Below are positions 21,776 through 33,387 of a stretch of 64,000 nt of DNA, piece by piece. A model generated the notes under the pieces. It saw nothing but the letters and a program-made list of their open reading frames with translations. It was not told where the DNA came from and did not search any database. Positions within the stretch are counted from its first letter, which is position 1. Every line of letters begins with the position of its first letter. The translations under genes were made by a program, and so were the position numbers. Origin of the DNA: Tupaia tana (taxonomy: Eukaryota > Chordata > Mammalia > Scandentia > Tupaiidae); contig JAKSZU010000009.1 in assembly GCA_026018925.1 (NCBI GenBank), forward strand, positions 38,771,194 through 38,835,193, in the 5' to 3' direction.

Positions 21776-22740
21776 TGAAATTGCATTTGTAGACTTTTAG
21801 GATATTTTGCGTGAATAAAAGTGTTTTAAGGCAGGTAGGCCCTTTTAAGTCTTTTTTTCAGTCAAGCCACATAGGCACCCATCTGTACAGCGTATCAACT
21901 GTGTTTGAAAGGATGATGGAATGTTATAAAATATTTGAGATTTGCTCCCAGGTAGAAGAAAGAAGTTATATCTACCCATAGTCCACAATTAACAATTTAA
22001 AATGAAGCTACATATTTCTTTAAGATTAATTTTGAAAGTATAATGTAGTAACATAATTAGCATATCAACTATTTAGAAAGTATAAACATTCAAAGTTGAT
22101 ACAAAAAGGGATTATAAGATTTTTTCCCAATTTTTAACAAACTGAGTCTTCTGTTTTAAATTAAATGTGAGAATTTTGTCTTATAATTGACAGAGTCCAG
22201 AAAGGCCAAGGGCATTACTTACCTGTAGATAGTGTTCAGTGTAGCATTCTATTTGAAATTCTCTTATAAATAAAACTTTCATTAAATATACACTAAAAAT
22301 TGACTTTGAGCAAAACTGTACAATTTTTCTCAAGTTTTCAATCCAATGGGTTTTAAACTCTATCTCCAGTAAGTAAATAACTTAGCTCGATGTTATGCTA
22401 TGTTTCCATCCTGCCTTCCCCACTCTCCCCATAAAACACGTTTAGAACTGTGAACTGAAAATTGATCAAGAACCATAAAAGCTCTGATTGATGTATATTC
22501 TCTCTCTCATACTTGTCTTTGCTCTTGTTCTCACTCTCTCTACACCTCCGCCAAAGAGGTGGCTTGTGTCTTAACTAAAAAGCCATTTTCCTTATCTTGC
22601 CTGCTAACAAGATGTCAACCTCATTCAGAGGGCAAAATTTGTTCAGCTCCAGGGGGTAAATCATGCTAGGGATAAGTCAGATATTGCCTTTTTTTTTTTT
22701 TTTTACTTAAGTGTCTGAGTGAGAAATCGTTTAGACAATG
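21776..22740. other. No recognisable feature
   Basis: AT-rich with a T16 run near 22690. No repeat or gene recognised. Confidence 0.3.
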
Positions 22741-22744
22741 TGGT

Positions 22745-22905
22745 GTCTTGTCACTACTACTCAACTCAGTTCGTCAGAGACCCATAATGGTCTCTGTCTC
22801 AGCTAGTCAATTCAGCTGTTGTAACATGAAAGCAGCCATTGGCAATACGTTAACTACTGAGTGGGGTTGTGTTCCAATAAAGCATTTTTTAACAAAAACA
22901 TGTGT
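22745..22905 (-). mobile_element. hAT-Charlie-type fragment
   Basis: ctagtcaattcagctgttgtaac, gaaagcagccattggcaatacg, gttccaataaagcattttttaac: the reverse complement of the same family seen at 43365-43550. Confidence 0.72.
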
Positions 22906-23380
22906 GACTTATACTTTGACTAACCATGGTCTAAGCCACTCATGCCTCTCTCATTTCTCTTAGCCAGTGATAGAACTGAAAATAGGCATGAATTTTGACC
23001 AAAGACAGGTAAGAATATTGATATGGATTTCTTGGGAGTGATTTTTATTCCTGATAAAAGAGGGAAATGGGAGAAGACAGTTTTTCCTTTCCTCCTTTTC
23101 CCTTCCTTCCATGGGTGCTGTTATGTGAAGGCTGGAGGCTCAACAACTATCTTCTAAATATGAGGCAACAAGCCTAAGGGATGAAAGCTATTCAGTACGA
23201 AAGGCATAATTAAGTTAGAAAACATAATAAACCTGGATCTTCAAAGATCCTACAGATTTGCTGAATCATCCTTGGAAACCAATCTCTGAAGTTGTAGTCA
23301 AGTATAAAATAAGTGTATTTATCTTTTAAATCACTGTTGATTGGTTATAATCACACTTCAATTAAATGCCTTCTAACAGA
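22906..23380. other. No recognisable feature
   Basis: No gene or repeat that I can support. Confidence 0.3.
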
Positions 23381-23381
23381 T

Positions 23382-23512
23382 GCAAGGGTGTCTTCAATGA
23401 GTTCATGAAAAATGCATATTATGAAAAGAACTGTGCCTGGATTTCAAATTTTTTTAAGCAAAATAAAGTTTAATTCCATTTTTCCATGAGCTTTGTAATA
23501 TACCCTTATATT
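23382..23512. mobile_element. Mariner-like MITE (M2)
   Basis: gcaagggtgtcttcaatgagttcatg at the left and ttccatgagctttgtaatatac at the right are degraded inverted ends; the core tattatgaaaagaactgtgcc matches other M2 copies. Confidence 0.72.
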
Positions 23513-24130
23513 TGGCTCCATTTTGCCTATTTCAATAAGAACTCTATTGCACAGCTCAGATAATTAAATAATGTCTATTCCTCATATCTTTGTTTTACAC
23601 AGAGATGCATCTTGCCATGTTTCAGACCGCATAATCCCTTATCTTCCCTCATGGCGTTCTCTCTGTTTCATCCCAGACTAGTAATTTCTTTGACTTCATA
23701 GTCCAAAATTTTTGAGAAAGAAACCTAATTGTCCTTGCTCCTATCTTTATGTCAGACTACATGGATCATTACTAAACATATGAATGAGCCACCTTTGGGT
23801 CAGGTTCAAGCTCTTGCTACAGTTAACACTAGAGATAGGAAAGTTAACTGGTAAAACATGGACACTATCGCTGTACACTTTGCTCGGTAAGGCAATTTAT
23901 CATTAGGAGCGTGGGTGGGGATATACAATAAAGTGTACCTAGTATAAAATTTATAATTTGATGTTAATGCATAATATTGTTCTAACTATGAGTATGTTGA
24001 TAGCAGTCTTCAAGTTCTGTTATGAGGACTTTACTTATTTCATGTGTAAAATAAGAGGAGGTATTTATGTCATGTTCTTGTCTTTGATATTTGCCAGAAC
24101 CTCTCCTGAGAGGTTTTAATTTCTCATGTC
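23513..24130. other. No recognisable feature
   Basis: Mixed-composition sequence; no gene, repeat or RNA recognised. Confidence 0.3.
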
Positions 24131-24136
24131 ACTTTA

Positions 24137-24398
24137 TTATTATTATTCATGAGATAGTGTGTGAACATGCACAGGAAACAGAGATACACTGAAAGAGAGA
24201 AAGAAAAGAAAGAGATGTACCCTCCACAGGTCTCTCATACCATGATCCCCTTCCTCCAGTCTTCTAGCCTGCTGGAATCCTGGGCACATGTGTGCATGCC
24301 TGCAATATCTTCAAGCTGAACAGGCCAAGGACTTGAACCACAGTCAGCATGTGGCATCCAATTCTCTAATCTTCTATGTAGTACCAACTGTACTACAA
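24137..24398 (-). mobile_element. tRNA-derived SINE, type A-old
   Basis: gagatagtgtgtgaacatgcac, GA tract, ctgggcacatgtgtgcatgcc, gacttgaaccacagtcagc. Strongly diverged. Confidence 0.72.
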
Positions 24399-24439
24399 AA
24401 ACTGTGGTGCAGGTCAAATTCTTGTTATATTACTATTAA

Positions 24440-24687
24440 TATTATTATTATCATCATTATTATTAATTTGATAGAGGTACTGTGTGCTTGCTGGTAGACA
24501 CAGAGAGAGAGAGAAAGTGAGAAAGTACCCCCTGTGAGGAACGGTCATACTGCAATCCCTTCTCCTCCACTTCTCCTTTTGAAATTTTGAGCACACACAA
24601 ACATGCCCCACATGGTTTTCAAGACACTGGATCTAGGACTCAAACCATGCAGCTGGCACCTTAATTACCTCACTACTTGCTGGCCTC
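24440..24687 (-). mobile_element. tRNA-derived SINE, type A-old
   Basis: (ATT)n start, atagaggtactgtgtgcttgctgg, CCCCCTGTGAGGAACGG, cactacttgctggcc end. An (ATT)n microsatellite replaces the usual T-run. Confidence 0.82.
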
Positions 24688-24689
24688 CA

Positions 24690-25255
24690 CCAACACAATT
24701 TTAACAGTTTAACTTTTTTTTTTTAATTTATAAATTGGTAGAAAATATTTGCTACTTCTTTTATTAGCCTAAAATCTATATGCTTTCCTATCTTCCTAAA
24801 ATAAATGACATTAAACATAATTTGTCTTAACCTGGGATAATGGTTAAATATTCTACAATATGACGATGTCATAATTGAGCCTAGAGAATGTTTTTTATTT
24901 GTTTTGTCTCTTTTCCCACTTTCAGGATGTCACTGTTCCTTATGAGAGTTTATCTTGAAGTCCTTACAACTGTTTTATTTCTGATTTTTCTCTTCTGTGT
25001 CAGGGGAGACCAGAAAAATATACTTAAGAATTGTCTGTTGGATAAAAGTTAATAAAATATTGGAGAAAGCCCATGAATTATAATTCTAAGCTTTATGGTC
25101 CAAGGTTTTGCAGTGACTATGAGCCTGAAAATTATTTCTCAGTTATTTGGAAGCTATTCTAGCTGGCTAAGTTCATTCAGAGACAAATGTCCAAGAATTC
25201 TCCATCAGTATCTCATAATGTTAACAATATTTGTTTATAAATATTCTAACTGCTG
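24690..25255. other. No recognisable feature
   Basis: AT-rich unique-looking DNA. Confidence 0.3.
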
Positions 25256-25660
25256 TAATTTATTCATTCATTAAATATTTATTATGCTTCTCCTACAGTG
25301 AGCTGGGTGTTATCTAGGGATGAGAAACTTCTGGTTGTTCAGAGTTCAAGGCCAAGCAAAGAACTGTGTGGAGATATAGCTAACTAGAATACATTAATAA
25401 AAGTGAGAAAATCATGTGTAATCAAAGTGCTATAATATCCCAGAGAATGGGTGATTTTCAGATTGTGGGTGTTGAAGACACCACCACAAAAATGACTCTA
25501 GAACTAGGCTTTGAGAAGTCCATGTTTTGAGAAGTGGGTACAGTTTGCCAAAGGTGAACACAAATTAGACAGGAGGAAATGTATTTTAAGCAGAAATATA
25601 AAAATTGAACCAATAATGTAGGCTATTGAAGTAGCAACTGGTGTAACTGGTAAGTTTGCA
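25256..25660 (-). mobile_element. Probable antisense L2 LINE 3' end
   Basis: attcattcattaaatatttattatgc, tgagctgggtgttatctagggatg, gtgctataatatcccag. The start is the reversed L2 tail; the later part is weaker. Confidence 0.6.
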
Positions 25661-25731
25661 ATCAGTTTCTCTCTCATTTTCACTTATCTCAATCTGCCAA
25701 AAAGATAGAATATTTTAAAAGTTGGTGTGGA

Positions 25732-25974
25732 GGGTCCAGCAGGTGACACAGTGGTTAAAGCTCTGGATTACGACATGGCTAACCATGGTTTGAGTCCTAG
25801 ACCTGGTGGCCTGAAAAATCATTCCAGCATACATGCCTAAAATCCTGGGAGAAGAATGCAAGATAAGGGACTATGGCACGGCCCTCCACCATGAGGGGTG
25901 ATTTCTCACTTTCCCTCTCACTGTCTCTCTCTCTCTCTCTCCAGTGAATGCACACACCCTATGGGGGAAAAAGA
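25732..25974 (+). mobile_element. tRNA-derived SINE type A variant
   Basis: gggtccagcaggtgacacagtgg, box B GGTTTGAGTCCTAG, shortened GCATACATGCCTAAAATCC, ACCATGAGGGGTGATTTC, CCCTATGGGGGAAAAAG. Exact duplication aagttggtgtgga. Confidence 0.92.
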
Positions 25975-26690
25975 AAGTTGGTGTGGAGATTTTCACAGAG
26001 GAACACAATTCATAACTAATGTAGAACACTGGCTCTAATCAAACAAGATTCCCCCCCCCCCTTTACAAGGCAAATACATTTTGGGGTGGGTAAAAGCACT
26101 TGTCCAGGCTTCCAAAACAGAAAAGTTGACTTTGGAAATATTTTGGGTAACAGAGATCAATTCAAGCAAACAACACAGTGACATTTGCCAAATATAGTTG
26201 AGATTCACACTCAGAAGGTGATTTTTCCTACTAAACCAAAGATGATCTTTAAAATATCAGACTGGAAATAAATAAAAGCAATCAAATTGAGATCTTTTGA
26301 ATAACTTTCTTTGATTTAATGACTCTAAGTATTGTTTTAATAGTTATTTTTTGTTTCTGTGCTTATTTCATATCACGACTACATAAGTATTATGAATATG
26401 TGAGACCCACAGGTCTTGAAATTAGTTAATTAAGAATTTTTCTCAATAATTGATTTTAAAAGATTTCATAATCTTATAAAACAATTTATATCTATATAGT
26501 GTTATACATATGAACAAAGATGTATGTAGTTATATACCTACAAATATATTTGCAATCATATGACTATATATACATATATATCATAGGTTTATATAAAGCT
26601 AAATTTCAAACTAATATATGGTATAAAGTAATAATTCACACATTTCCAGTTCTATCTCCAGATTAAGTATGAAAATATTTTCTTTTTTTT
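25975..26690. other. No recognisable feature
   Basis: AT-rich; C11 run near 26050 and several TA-rich stretches. No gene seen. Confidence 0.3.
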
Positions 26691-26691
26691 A

Positions 26692-27154
26692 TTTTAGAGA
26701 GAGATTTTTGCTATAGGACATGTGCGCTCAACAGAAACAGAGACAGACAGAAAGCAAGAAATCACCCCCTAGGGCGATGGCCATGCTGCAATCCCTTCTT
26801 TTTTTTGGAGAGGTTTTTGCTATAGGGCGCGTGCACTCGCCAGACAGACAGAGACAGAGAGACAGAAAGCAAGAAATCACCCCCCAGGGGATGACCACGC
26901 CGCAATCCCTTCTCCTCCATTCTTCTCTTGGGATCTTGGGCACGCACGCACATGCACCCAGCATGAGTTTAAGCCACCGGGTCTGGGACTAGAACCGCCC
27001 ACAATCCCTTCTTCTCCAATCGCTTCCTGAGATTTTTGAGCACACATGCACAAGTGCCTGGTGTGAATTTTAAGCCACTGGATCCAAGACTCAAACCACA
27101 GTCAACTATATGAGAGTCCAGCGATGTAACCATGATGCCATGTGCTGGTCCCTG
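26692..27154 (-). mobile_element. tRNA-derived SINE type A interrupted by another SINE
   Basis: Outer copy in two pieces, 26692-26800 (tail, body, to gcaatcccttct) and about 27000-27154 (caatcccttcttctcc to TGTGCTGGTCCC). The interrupting element at 26801-26998 is in the same orientation. Confidence 0.9.
26801..26998 (-). mobile_element. 5'-truncated tRNA SINE nested in a SINE
   Basis: T8 start, GGAGAGGTTTTTGCTATAGGG, full body, but stops at gtctgggactagaacc, inside box B; box A and the head are missing. Flanked by aatcccttct from the outer SINE. Confidence 0.88.
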
Positions 27155-27192
27155 AAAACATTTTCTTTAAAAAATAATAAAAGGCATCAAAC

Positions 27193-27432
27193 ATATGAGG
27201 GGACTTCAAAAGATTGGCAAGAAGGGATCAGAAGTTGGCGTAATGGCTATGTCGCTGGACTCCCACATAGTTGACCGTGGTTCGAGTCCCGGACCTGGTG
27301 GCTTAAAACTCACGCCGGGCGTATGTGCGTGCGTGCCCAAGATCCCAAGAGGAGAATGGAGAAGGGATTGTGGCGTGGCCATGCCCCCCTAAGTATTTTC
27401 CACTAACTTTTTGAAGACCCCTCATATATAAA
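27193..27432. mobile_element. Mariner-like MITE (M2) enclosing a SINE fragment
   Basis: Ends atgaggggacttcaaaagattgg and cactaactttttgaagacccc are the best-paired M2 termini here. The M2 centre is missing; a tailless SINE head and body takes its place. Confidence 0.75.
27223..27390 (+). mobile_element. 3'-truncated tRNA SINE type A inside M2
   Basis: Box A GTTGGCGTAATGG, box B GGTTCGAGTCCC, ends abruptly after GTGGCCATGCCCCCC. CT tract, CCCTATAGC and A-tail are absent, and no duplication is visible. Confidence 0.9.
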
Positions 27433-27477
27433 AATAGAAGTTTATTAATAAAAGTTATATTTAAAAAATATATTGTA

Positions 27478-27752
27478 TGGACCAGGAGGTTCATAGTGGT
27501 TATGTCACTGAACTCCCACATGGCTGACCGCAGTCAAGTCCCGGACCTGGCAGCTTCCAACTTACACCAGGCACGTGTGTGTGTGTGTGCTTCAAACTCA
27601 CACCTGGCATGTGTGTGTGTGCCAAAAATCCCAAGAGGACAATGCATAAGAAGGGATGGCAGCATGGCCATCCTCCTGGGGGGTGATTTCTCCCTTCTGT
27701 TTCTCTAATCTCTCCAGTGAATGCACACACCTTATAGCAAAAATCTCTTTAA
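27478..27752 (+). mobile_element. tRNA-derived SINE type A with internal duplication
   Basis: Head ggaccaggaggttcatagtgg. The block ending (c)aactcacaccaggcacgtgtgtg occurs twice in a row (27558-27615), so the GT-rich body start is doubled. Ends ACCTTATAGCAAAAATCTC. Confidence 0.88.
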
Positions 27753-27789
27753 AAATGCAATGCTATTTTACATTAGCATCCTCAATCAT

Positions 27790-29895
27790 GAATTACTTCA
27801 ATCTAAACCTAAACTATGTATAAGATTAATGTAAGGAAAGCTACAAAAATCTGAGAAAAGAAATAAAAAAAAAAACTATACAAATGGAGGAATGTTTTGT
27901 ATTCATGGATAGGAATACTCAAGATTGTTATCAGCTCTTCTCAACTTGATATATAGATTCAGTAGAATTCCATCAAACTCATAGCAGTTTATTTTATAGA
28001 TAGCTATAAACTGATTTTAATGTTTATATGAAGAGACGAGAGAGCCAGAAAAGACAAGAGATCCAAAAATAACCACATTATACTGAACGAGAACAACGCT
28101 GGTGGACTGACACTATCTGACTTCAAGACTTACCATAAAGCTACAGTAGTGAAGGCAGTGTGGTTAAAAAAGAAAATAAACAAATTTTATTTATGAACTT
28201 TTATTTATGAAAGAATGGACAAATAAGTAAATGGGACAGAACATAAAACTCTAAAATATACTGACATGAATATATCAGATCTTTGGCAAAACAGCAGACA
28301 GTACAACATACAAAGACAGTCTTTTCAAAAAATGATGTTGGAACAAGTGGACATCCATGTGCAAAACAATCAATCTAAACATAGACCCTGCACTCTTCAC
28401 AACATGGATCACAGACTTAGATGTAAAATGAAAACTACAAAACTAAAAACTCCTAAAAAATAATGTAGGGGGACCAGCAGTTGGAGTAATGACTATGTCG
28501 CTGTACTCCCACATAGTCGACTGTGGTTTGAGTCCCGAACCCGGTGTCTTAAACTCACACTGGGCGCATGTTCTTGCATGCCCCAGATCCCAAGAGGAGA
28601 ATGGAGGAGAAGGGATTGTGGCGTAGTCATCCCCCCTTAGGGGTGATTTCTCGTTTTCTGTCTCTCTGTCTCTCTCTGTCTTTCTGGCGAGTGTATGTGC
28701 CCTATAGGAAAAACCTCTCAAAAAAAAATTTAGGAAAATGTACATGTCTTTGGGTTTGTCAAAAACTTTTTAGGTAAATACCAAAGGCACAAGTTGTGAA
28801 AGAAAGAACTAATACACTGACCTTCTACACAAATTAAAATTTCTGTTCTGTGAAAGACACTCTCAAGAGAATGAAAAGACAAGCCACAGACTGGGAAAAT
28901 ATATTTACAAAAAATGTATTCGATAAAGAATTATTATCTAAAATCTACCAAAACAAACAATCTTTAAACTCACCAATCAGGAAATGATTGGCCTGATTAA
29001 AAAGTCAGCTAGAATCATTAACAGACATGTCGTCAAAAAAAGATACACATACCAATTAAGCATACCAATTAAGCATAGCAAAAGCTGCTCATATCATATG
29101 TCATCTAGGAAATGCAAATTCAGCCGTAGGCGATCAGTACACACTTGCTAGAATGGTCAAAACCAAGAACACTGACAACACCTAAAGCTGACAAAAATGT
29201 GGAGCAACACGCACTCTCTTTATTGCTGTTGGGAATGCAATATTATACAGCCACTTTGGAGGATAATATGATTTTTTTTTTACAAAACTAAACATATTCT
29301 TGCCATATGATCCAGAAATCATGCTCCATGGTATTTACCCAAAGAAGCTGAAAACTCACGTCTCCAAAAATTTACACATGGACATTTACAGCAAGTTTAT
29401 TCTTAATTGCCAAAACTTCAGTAGGTAAGGGGATAAATAAACTATGGTATGTTCAGGCAACAGATTATTATTCAGTACTAGAAAGAAATGAGCTATCACG
29501 CTAATCTGAAAAGGCTATGATTCCAACTATATGACCTTACAGAGAAGTTAAAACAGACAGTAAAAAGATAATGGTCACTCCAAGTTAAAGGCAGTGAAAT
29601 GACTTTGAGTGATATAATAATGGTGGACAGATGACATTTTACCTTTGTCCAAACTGGCATAATTTACACCACCAAGAGTGAACCTTAATATAAACTGTGT
29701 ACTCTGGATGATAATAATGTATCAATGTAAGTTTCTCAATTCTAACAAATGTACCACTCTGATGGTGGAGCAGGGATGTTGATAATAGAAAGGCTATGCA
29801 CGTGAGGTGCAGAGGGTATGTTACATAGGTCATTTATGTATCTTCCACTCAATTTTGTCCTGAACCTAAATCTGCTCTATAAAATTGAATCTTAG
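27790..29895 (+). mobile_element. L1M element, ORF2 C-terminal region to 3' end
   Basis: ORF2 relic blocks in order: gtattcatggataggaatactc, gaattccatcaaactcatagc, ggtggactgacactatctgacttcaag, actggcaaggatg-like region near 29170 (tgacaaaaatgtggagcaac) and tgccatatgatccagaaatc. The 3' UTR follows: taatgtatcaatgtaag, caaatgtaccactctgatgg, ttgtcctgaacctaaatctgctct. A SINE sits at 28469-28728. No intact frame. Confidence 0.88.
28469..28728 (+). mobile_element. tRNA-derived SINE type A, in L1M
   Basis: GGGGGACCAGCAGTTGGAGTAATG, box B GGTTTGAGTCCCG, CCCCCCTTAGGGGTG, CCCTATAGGAAAAACC. Duplication approximately aataatgtagg / aaaatttagg. Confidence 0.95.
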
Positions 29896-30239
29896 AAGGT
29901 AAAAAGGATTAGGGATTTCTCAGAGTCCATAGACTCTGCAGATGTTCACATAATCAAACTACTTGCTGAATATTGGGGAATAAAAATTTCAATGATTAAT
30001 AATCATGAGAGTTAAAATGTTCTTAAATTTTCTCTTTATACATTGCTAAGACCATATTATTTTCTGTTTAACTGAAGGAATTTTAAAACTTCCTAGAACC
30101 TTTCATTCAAAGTACCAACTGTCAAACCAGATATGATTTATGTCTTCTCATGGCTTTCTCCATCTTTAAAATTAGGGTCTTTGGAAATTAATATCAGAAT
30201 CAGAGCTGTAACAGGCTGCATAGTCATAAAGATGTCTAA
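29896..30239. other. No recognisable feature
   Basis: AT-rich spacer between two L1M elements. Confidence 0.3.
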
Positions 30240-30674
30240 GAGCATTTACACAAAGGTGTAGAACTGTGAAAAAATATAGTGGTGAAAAAGTATGTACAAC
30301 GATGTAAAGGATGAAGTTGGATCCTTACCTTACACCATACACAAAAATGAACTCAAAATAGATCAAAGACCTAAACGTAAGGGCTAAAACCATACACTCT
30401 TAGAATAGATGGGTCAAAAGCTTCACAACACTGGATTTAGCAGTGAGTTGCTGGACATATACAAAAAGCACATGTAGCAAAAGAAACCATCGATAAACTG
30501 GACTGTATCAAATAAAAAACTTTCATGCATCAAATAACACTATGAACAGGATAAAAAGTCACCCTTCAAAACGGAAGAAAATATTTGCAAATCATATTTC
30601 TGATAAGGAGTAAATAAGAACTCCTATAACTCAACAACAAAAAAAATCTAACACCAGATTTTAATAATGGGTTA

Positions 30675-30861
30675 GGGCTGGCCCCACAGTGCAGCGATTA
30701 AATGTGCACAGGGAAGCAGATCTCACACAGTCAACGGTAGTTCATATCCCAGCCTGGTGGCTTCAGAAACATTTCAGGCACATGTATGCAGGAAATCCTG
30801 ACAAGGTGGAGAAATTGAGGAGAAAGGACTACAGCATGATCACATTCCACTGGGGGGGTGT

Positions 30862-30903
<42 letters not shown>

Positions 30904-30932
30904 GAGCACACACATCCTCTGGCAATAAAAAA
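30675..30932 (+). mobile_element. tRNA-derived SINE, type A-old
   Basis: gggctggccccacagtgcagcg head, GTTCATATCCCAG box B, (CT)n of about 22 units, CATCCTCTGGCAATAAAAAAAG end. Confidence 0.85.
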
Positions 30933-31174
30933 AGATGTGCAAAGGACTTGAATAGATATTTCTCCAAGGAAAATATACGAATGGCCAAATAAACACATAG
31001 AAAGATGCTTAACATCACTAATCACTAGGCAAATGCATATCAAAACCATAATGAGATATCACTTCACACCCATCAGGATGACTATTTAAAAAAAAAAATG
31101 ACAAGTGCTAGCAAGGAAGTGGAGAAACTGTAACTCCTGTGCACTGCTGGTGGAAATGTAAAATGGTGCGTCCT

Positions 31175-31715
31175 AGTTATCTGCAGAAGACGCGAACGCA
31201 GGTGCTATGGAGCACTGGTCAGCCCGATTCTGCTCCTGACTCACTGCTGTTTACTCTTGTCAAGGAACAAGTCGGTCAGGAAACCACACTGCAGCCGTGG
31301 CTTTTAAAGATACTGGATAAACACTCGTGGAGCCACTCACTGAATTAGAATTACATTAACCAGTAGCAATGTAAAGTTCCTAGGAAAAGTGTGTGCTGAT
31401 TTAATCAGAGGTGCAAAGGAAAATATTCTCAAGGTGAAAGGACCAGTTCTGATGCCTACCAAGACTTTGAATTAAGAAAAACATCTTGTGGGGACCAGCA
31501 GTTAGCATAATGGCTATGTCGCTGGACTCTCATGTAGTTGACTGCAGTTTGAGTCCCAGACATGATGTTTAAACTCACACCGGGCACGTTTGCGTGTGTG
31601 CCCAAGAACCCGAGAGGAGAATGGAGGAGAAGGGATTGTGGCGTGGCCATCCCCCCTGGGGGGCGATTTCTTGCTTTCTGTCTCTCTGTCTTTCTGGCAA
31701 GCACAAGCGCCCTAT

Positions 31716-31750
<35 letters not shown>

Positions 31751-31938
31751 TTGGCGAAAATTCTAAAACTTGGGATCATTTCCAGATGAGAATCCACAAG
31801 TGACTCATTGATTTGTACAGTCCTTCTGAGATTGTGAGAACAGATTACCTTTATCAGTTATTGAACAAGGAGTTGAGGTTGAAGTCACCATTGCAGTCAA
31901 CTATTTTAATAAATTGATTATCATCTAGTTTTTTTAAG
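31175..31938 (+). pseudogene. RPS20: Processed pseudogene of ribosomal protein S20
   Basis: The parent encodes small-subunit protein eS/uS10-family RPS20 (119 residues). This is an intronless retrocopy. It keeps 5' UTR-like sequence (ctgctcctgactcactgctg, ggaacaagtcggtcagg), then reads as RPS20: [55 protein letters not shown] in decayed form. The 3' UTR (gtcaactattttaataaattg) follows. Breaks: start ATG is GTG (31297), codon 8 is TAA, a short deletion after codon 13, frameshifts, and a SINE at 31491-31746. Flanking repeats ggtgcgtcct (31165-31174) and ggtgcatcct (31939-31948) are the L1-made target duplication. No A-tail is visible. Confidence 0.93.
31491..31746 (+). mobile_element. tRNA-derived SINE type A, inside the RPS20 copy
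   Basis: Box A GTTAGCATAATGG, box B GTTTGAGTCCC, CCCCCCTGGGGGGCG, A28 tail. The duplicated target is RPS20 coding sequence: atcttgtgg before, atcttttgg after. Confidence 0.96.
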
Positions 31939-32150
31939 GTGCATCCTGTATGAAAAATGATATAACTGTTCCTGAAAAAAATTAAAAAATAGAAAGATCA
32001 ATTTTCCAGCAATTCCACCTATGGGTATATACCTAAAAGAATTGAAAGCAGAGACTAGAACTTATGTTTGTATAGTCACGTTCATAGTGGCATTATTCAA
32101 AATAGCCGAAAGGTAGAAGCAACATGTGTCCATCAACAAATGAATTTATA

Positions 32151-32411
32151 GGGACCAGCAGTTAGCATAATGGCTATGTCGCTGGACTCCCATGTTGTCG
32201 ACCGCGGTTCACGTCCCGGACCCAGTGACTTAAAAAAACTCACGCCGGGCACGTGTGCGTGCGTGCCCAAGATCCCAAGAGGAGAACGGAGGAGAAGGGA
32301 TTGTGGTGTGGCCATCCCCCCTGGGGGGTGATTTCTCGCTTTCTGTCCCTCTGTCTTTCTCTGTCTGTCTGGTGAGTGCACGCGCCCTATAGCAAAAACC
32401 TCTCCAAAAAA
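32151..32411 (+). mobile_element. tRNA-derived SINE type A, A58 subfamily, in L1M
   Basis: Box B GGTTCACGTCCCG, linker expanded to GACTTAAAAAAACTCACGCC, GAGTGCACGCGCCCTATAGC. Duplication tgaatttata exact. Confidence 0.97.
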
Positions 32412-32999
32412 AGATGAATTTATAAATAAATATGGTATATGAAAACAATAGAAATATTTACTGAGCCTTATGAAGGAACGAAATTCTGACACGTGGATGA
32501 ACCTTGAGGACATTGTGCTAAGTGAAATAGTCCAGTTACAAAAAGACAAAAATTGTATGAATCCATTTACTTGAAGTATCTAGAGCAGTCAAATTCATAG
32601 AGACAGAAAGTAGATTGATGTTTCAAGGGAATGGCAGTTATTGTTTAATGGATACAGAGTTTAAGTTTTGTAAGAGGAACAAATTCTAGAGATGAATGGC
32701 AGTGATGGTTGCACAACAATGTGTATGTACTTAATGCCCCTGAACTGTAACTGCTAAAACTCATTAAAATAGTAAACATTATGTCTATTTCACCACAATT
32801 TTAAAAATAAACATTGACATACTCAAAGTATGTACAATCAATACTGTCTCATCAACTGTAACAAATGGACCATACTAAGTGGAAGATGTTACTAACATGG
32901 GACACTCACATGGGAGAGGAGGCATATGAGAACTATCTGTATATCCTATTCCTTTTTCTGTGAACCTGAAGTAGCTCTAAAAACAATTTTTTTACATGT

Positions 33000-33200
33000 G
33001 TGCATTTATGTCCTTACTAAGCATCTTACTGCCTCACTAAGCACCATTTCTCCCTCTTCATAGATTTGGCAGTAACACTAGCACACTGGTGAGCTTGTCC
33101 TGGCCTGAAGCCAGACTTCTTGACAGCCAGTAGGGATGAATGAGCCAGAAACCCTTGATCAAGGATAGAAAGAAGGCTGATGCCCTACAACTTCTTTGAT
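33000..33200. other. No recognisable feature
   Basis: Spacer after the L1M end; nothing supported. Confidence 0.3.
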
Positions 33201-33213
33201 TCCTTTTTTCTTT

Positions 33214-33387
33214 TTTTAAAATAATTATTTATTTTATTTTAATTCATTCATTCATTTATTTTTTAGTTTGACCAGAGAGAGACAGAGGGTGAGAGTGAGA
33301 GAGAGAGGAAGTGAGAAAGCAAGCCACCAGATTCAGGACTTGAACCCTGGCCAGCCATGTGGGAGTGTCCAGCGCCTTGCTGGTCCT
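33214..33387 (-). mobile_element. tRNA-derived SINE type B (short)
   Basis: (ATTC)n-like start, tagtttgaccagagagagacag, caagccaccagattcaggacttgaac, cttgctggtcc end. Confidence 0.9.

Larger units (their letters stand above)
30240..32992 (+). mobile_element. L1M element carrying a retropseudogene and three SINEs
   Basis: ORF2 C-terminal relics: ctcaaaatagatcaaagacc, aaaccatcgataaactggac, ggacttgaatagatatttctcc, catatcaaaaccataatgag. They run to 31164 and resume at 31949 (ccagcaattccacctatggg) to the 3' UTR (ctgtgaacctgaagtagctct) near 32990. Interruptions: SINEs at 30675, 31491 and 32151, and the RPS20 copy at 31175-31938. The part from 32815 may be a second L1 3' end. Confidence 0.87.

Noticed and set aside
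30858..30901. Independent (CT)n microsatellite
   Set aside because: It is the expanded CT tract of the SINE at 30675-30932.
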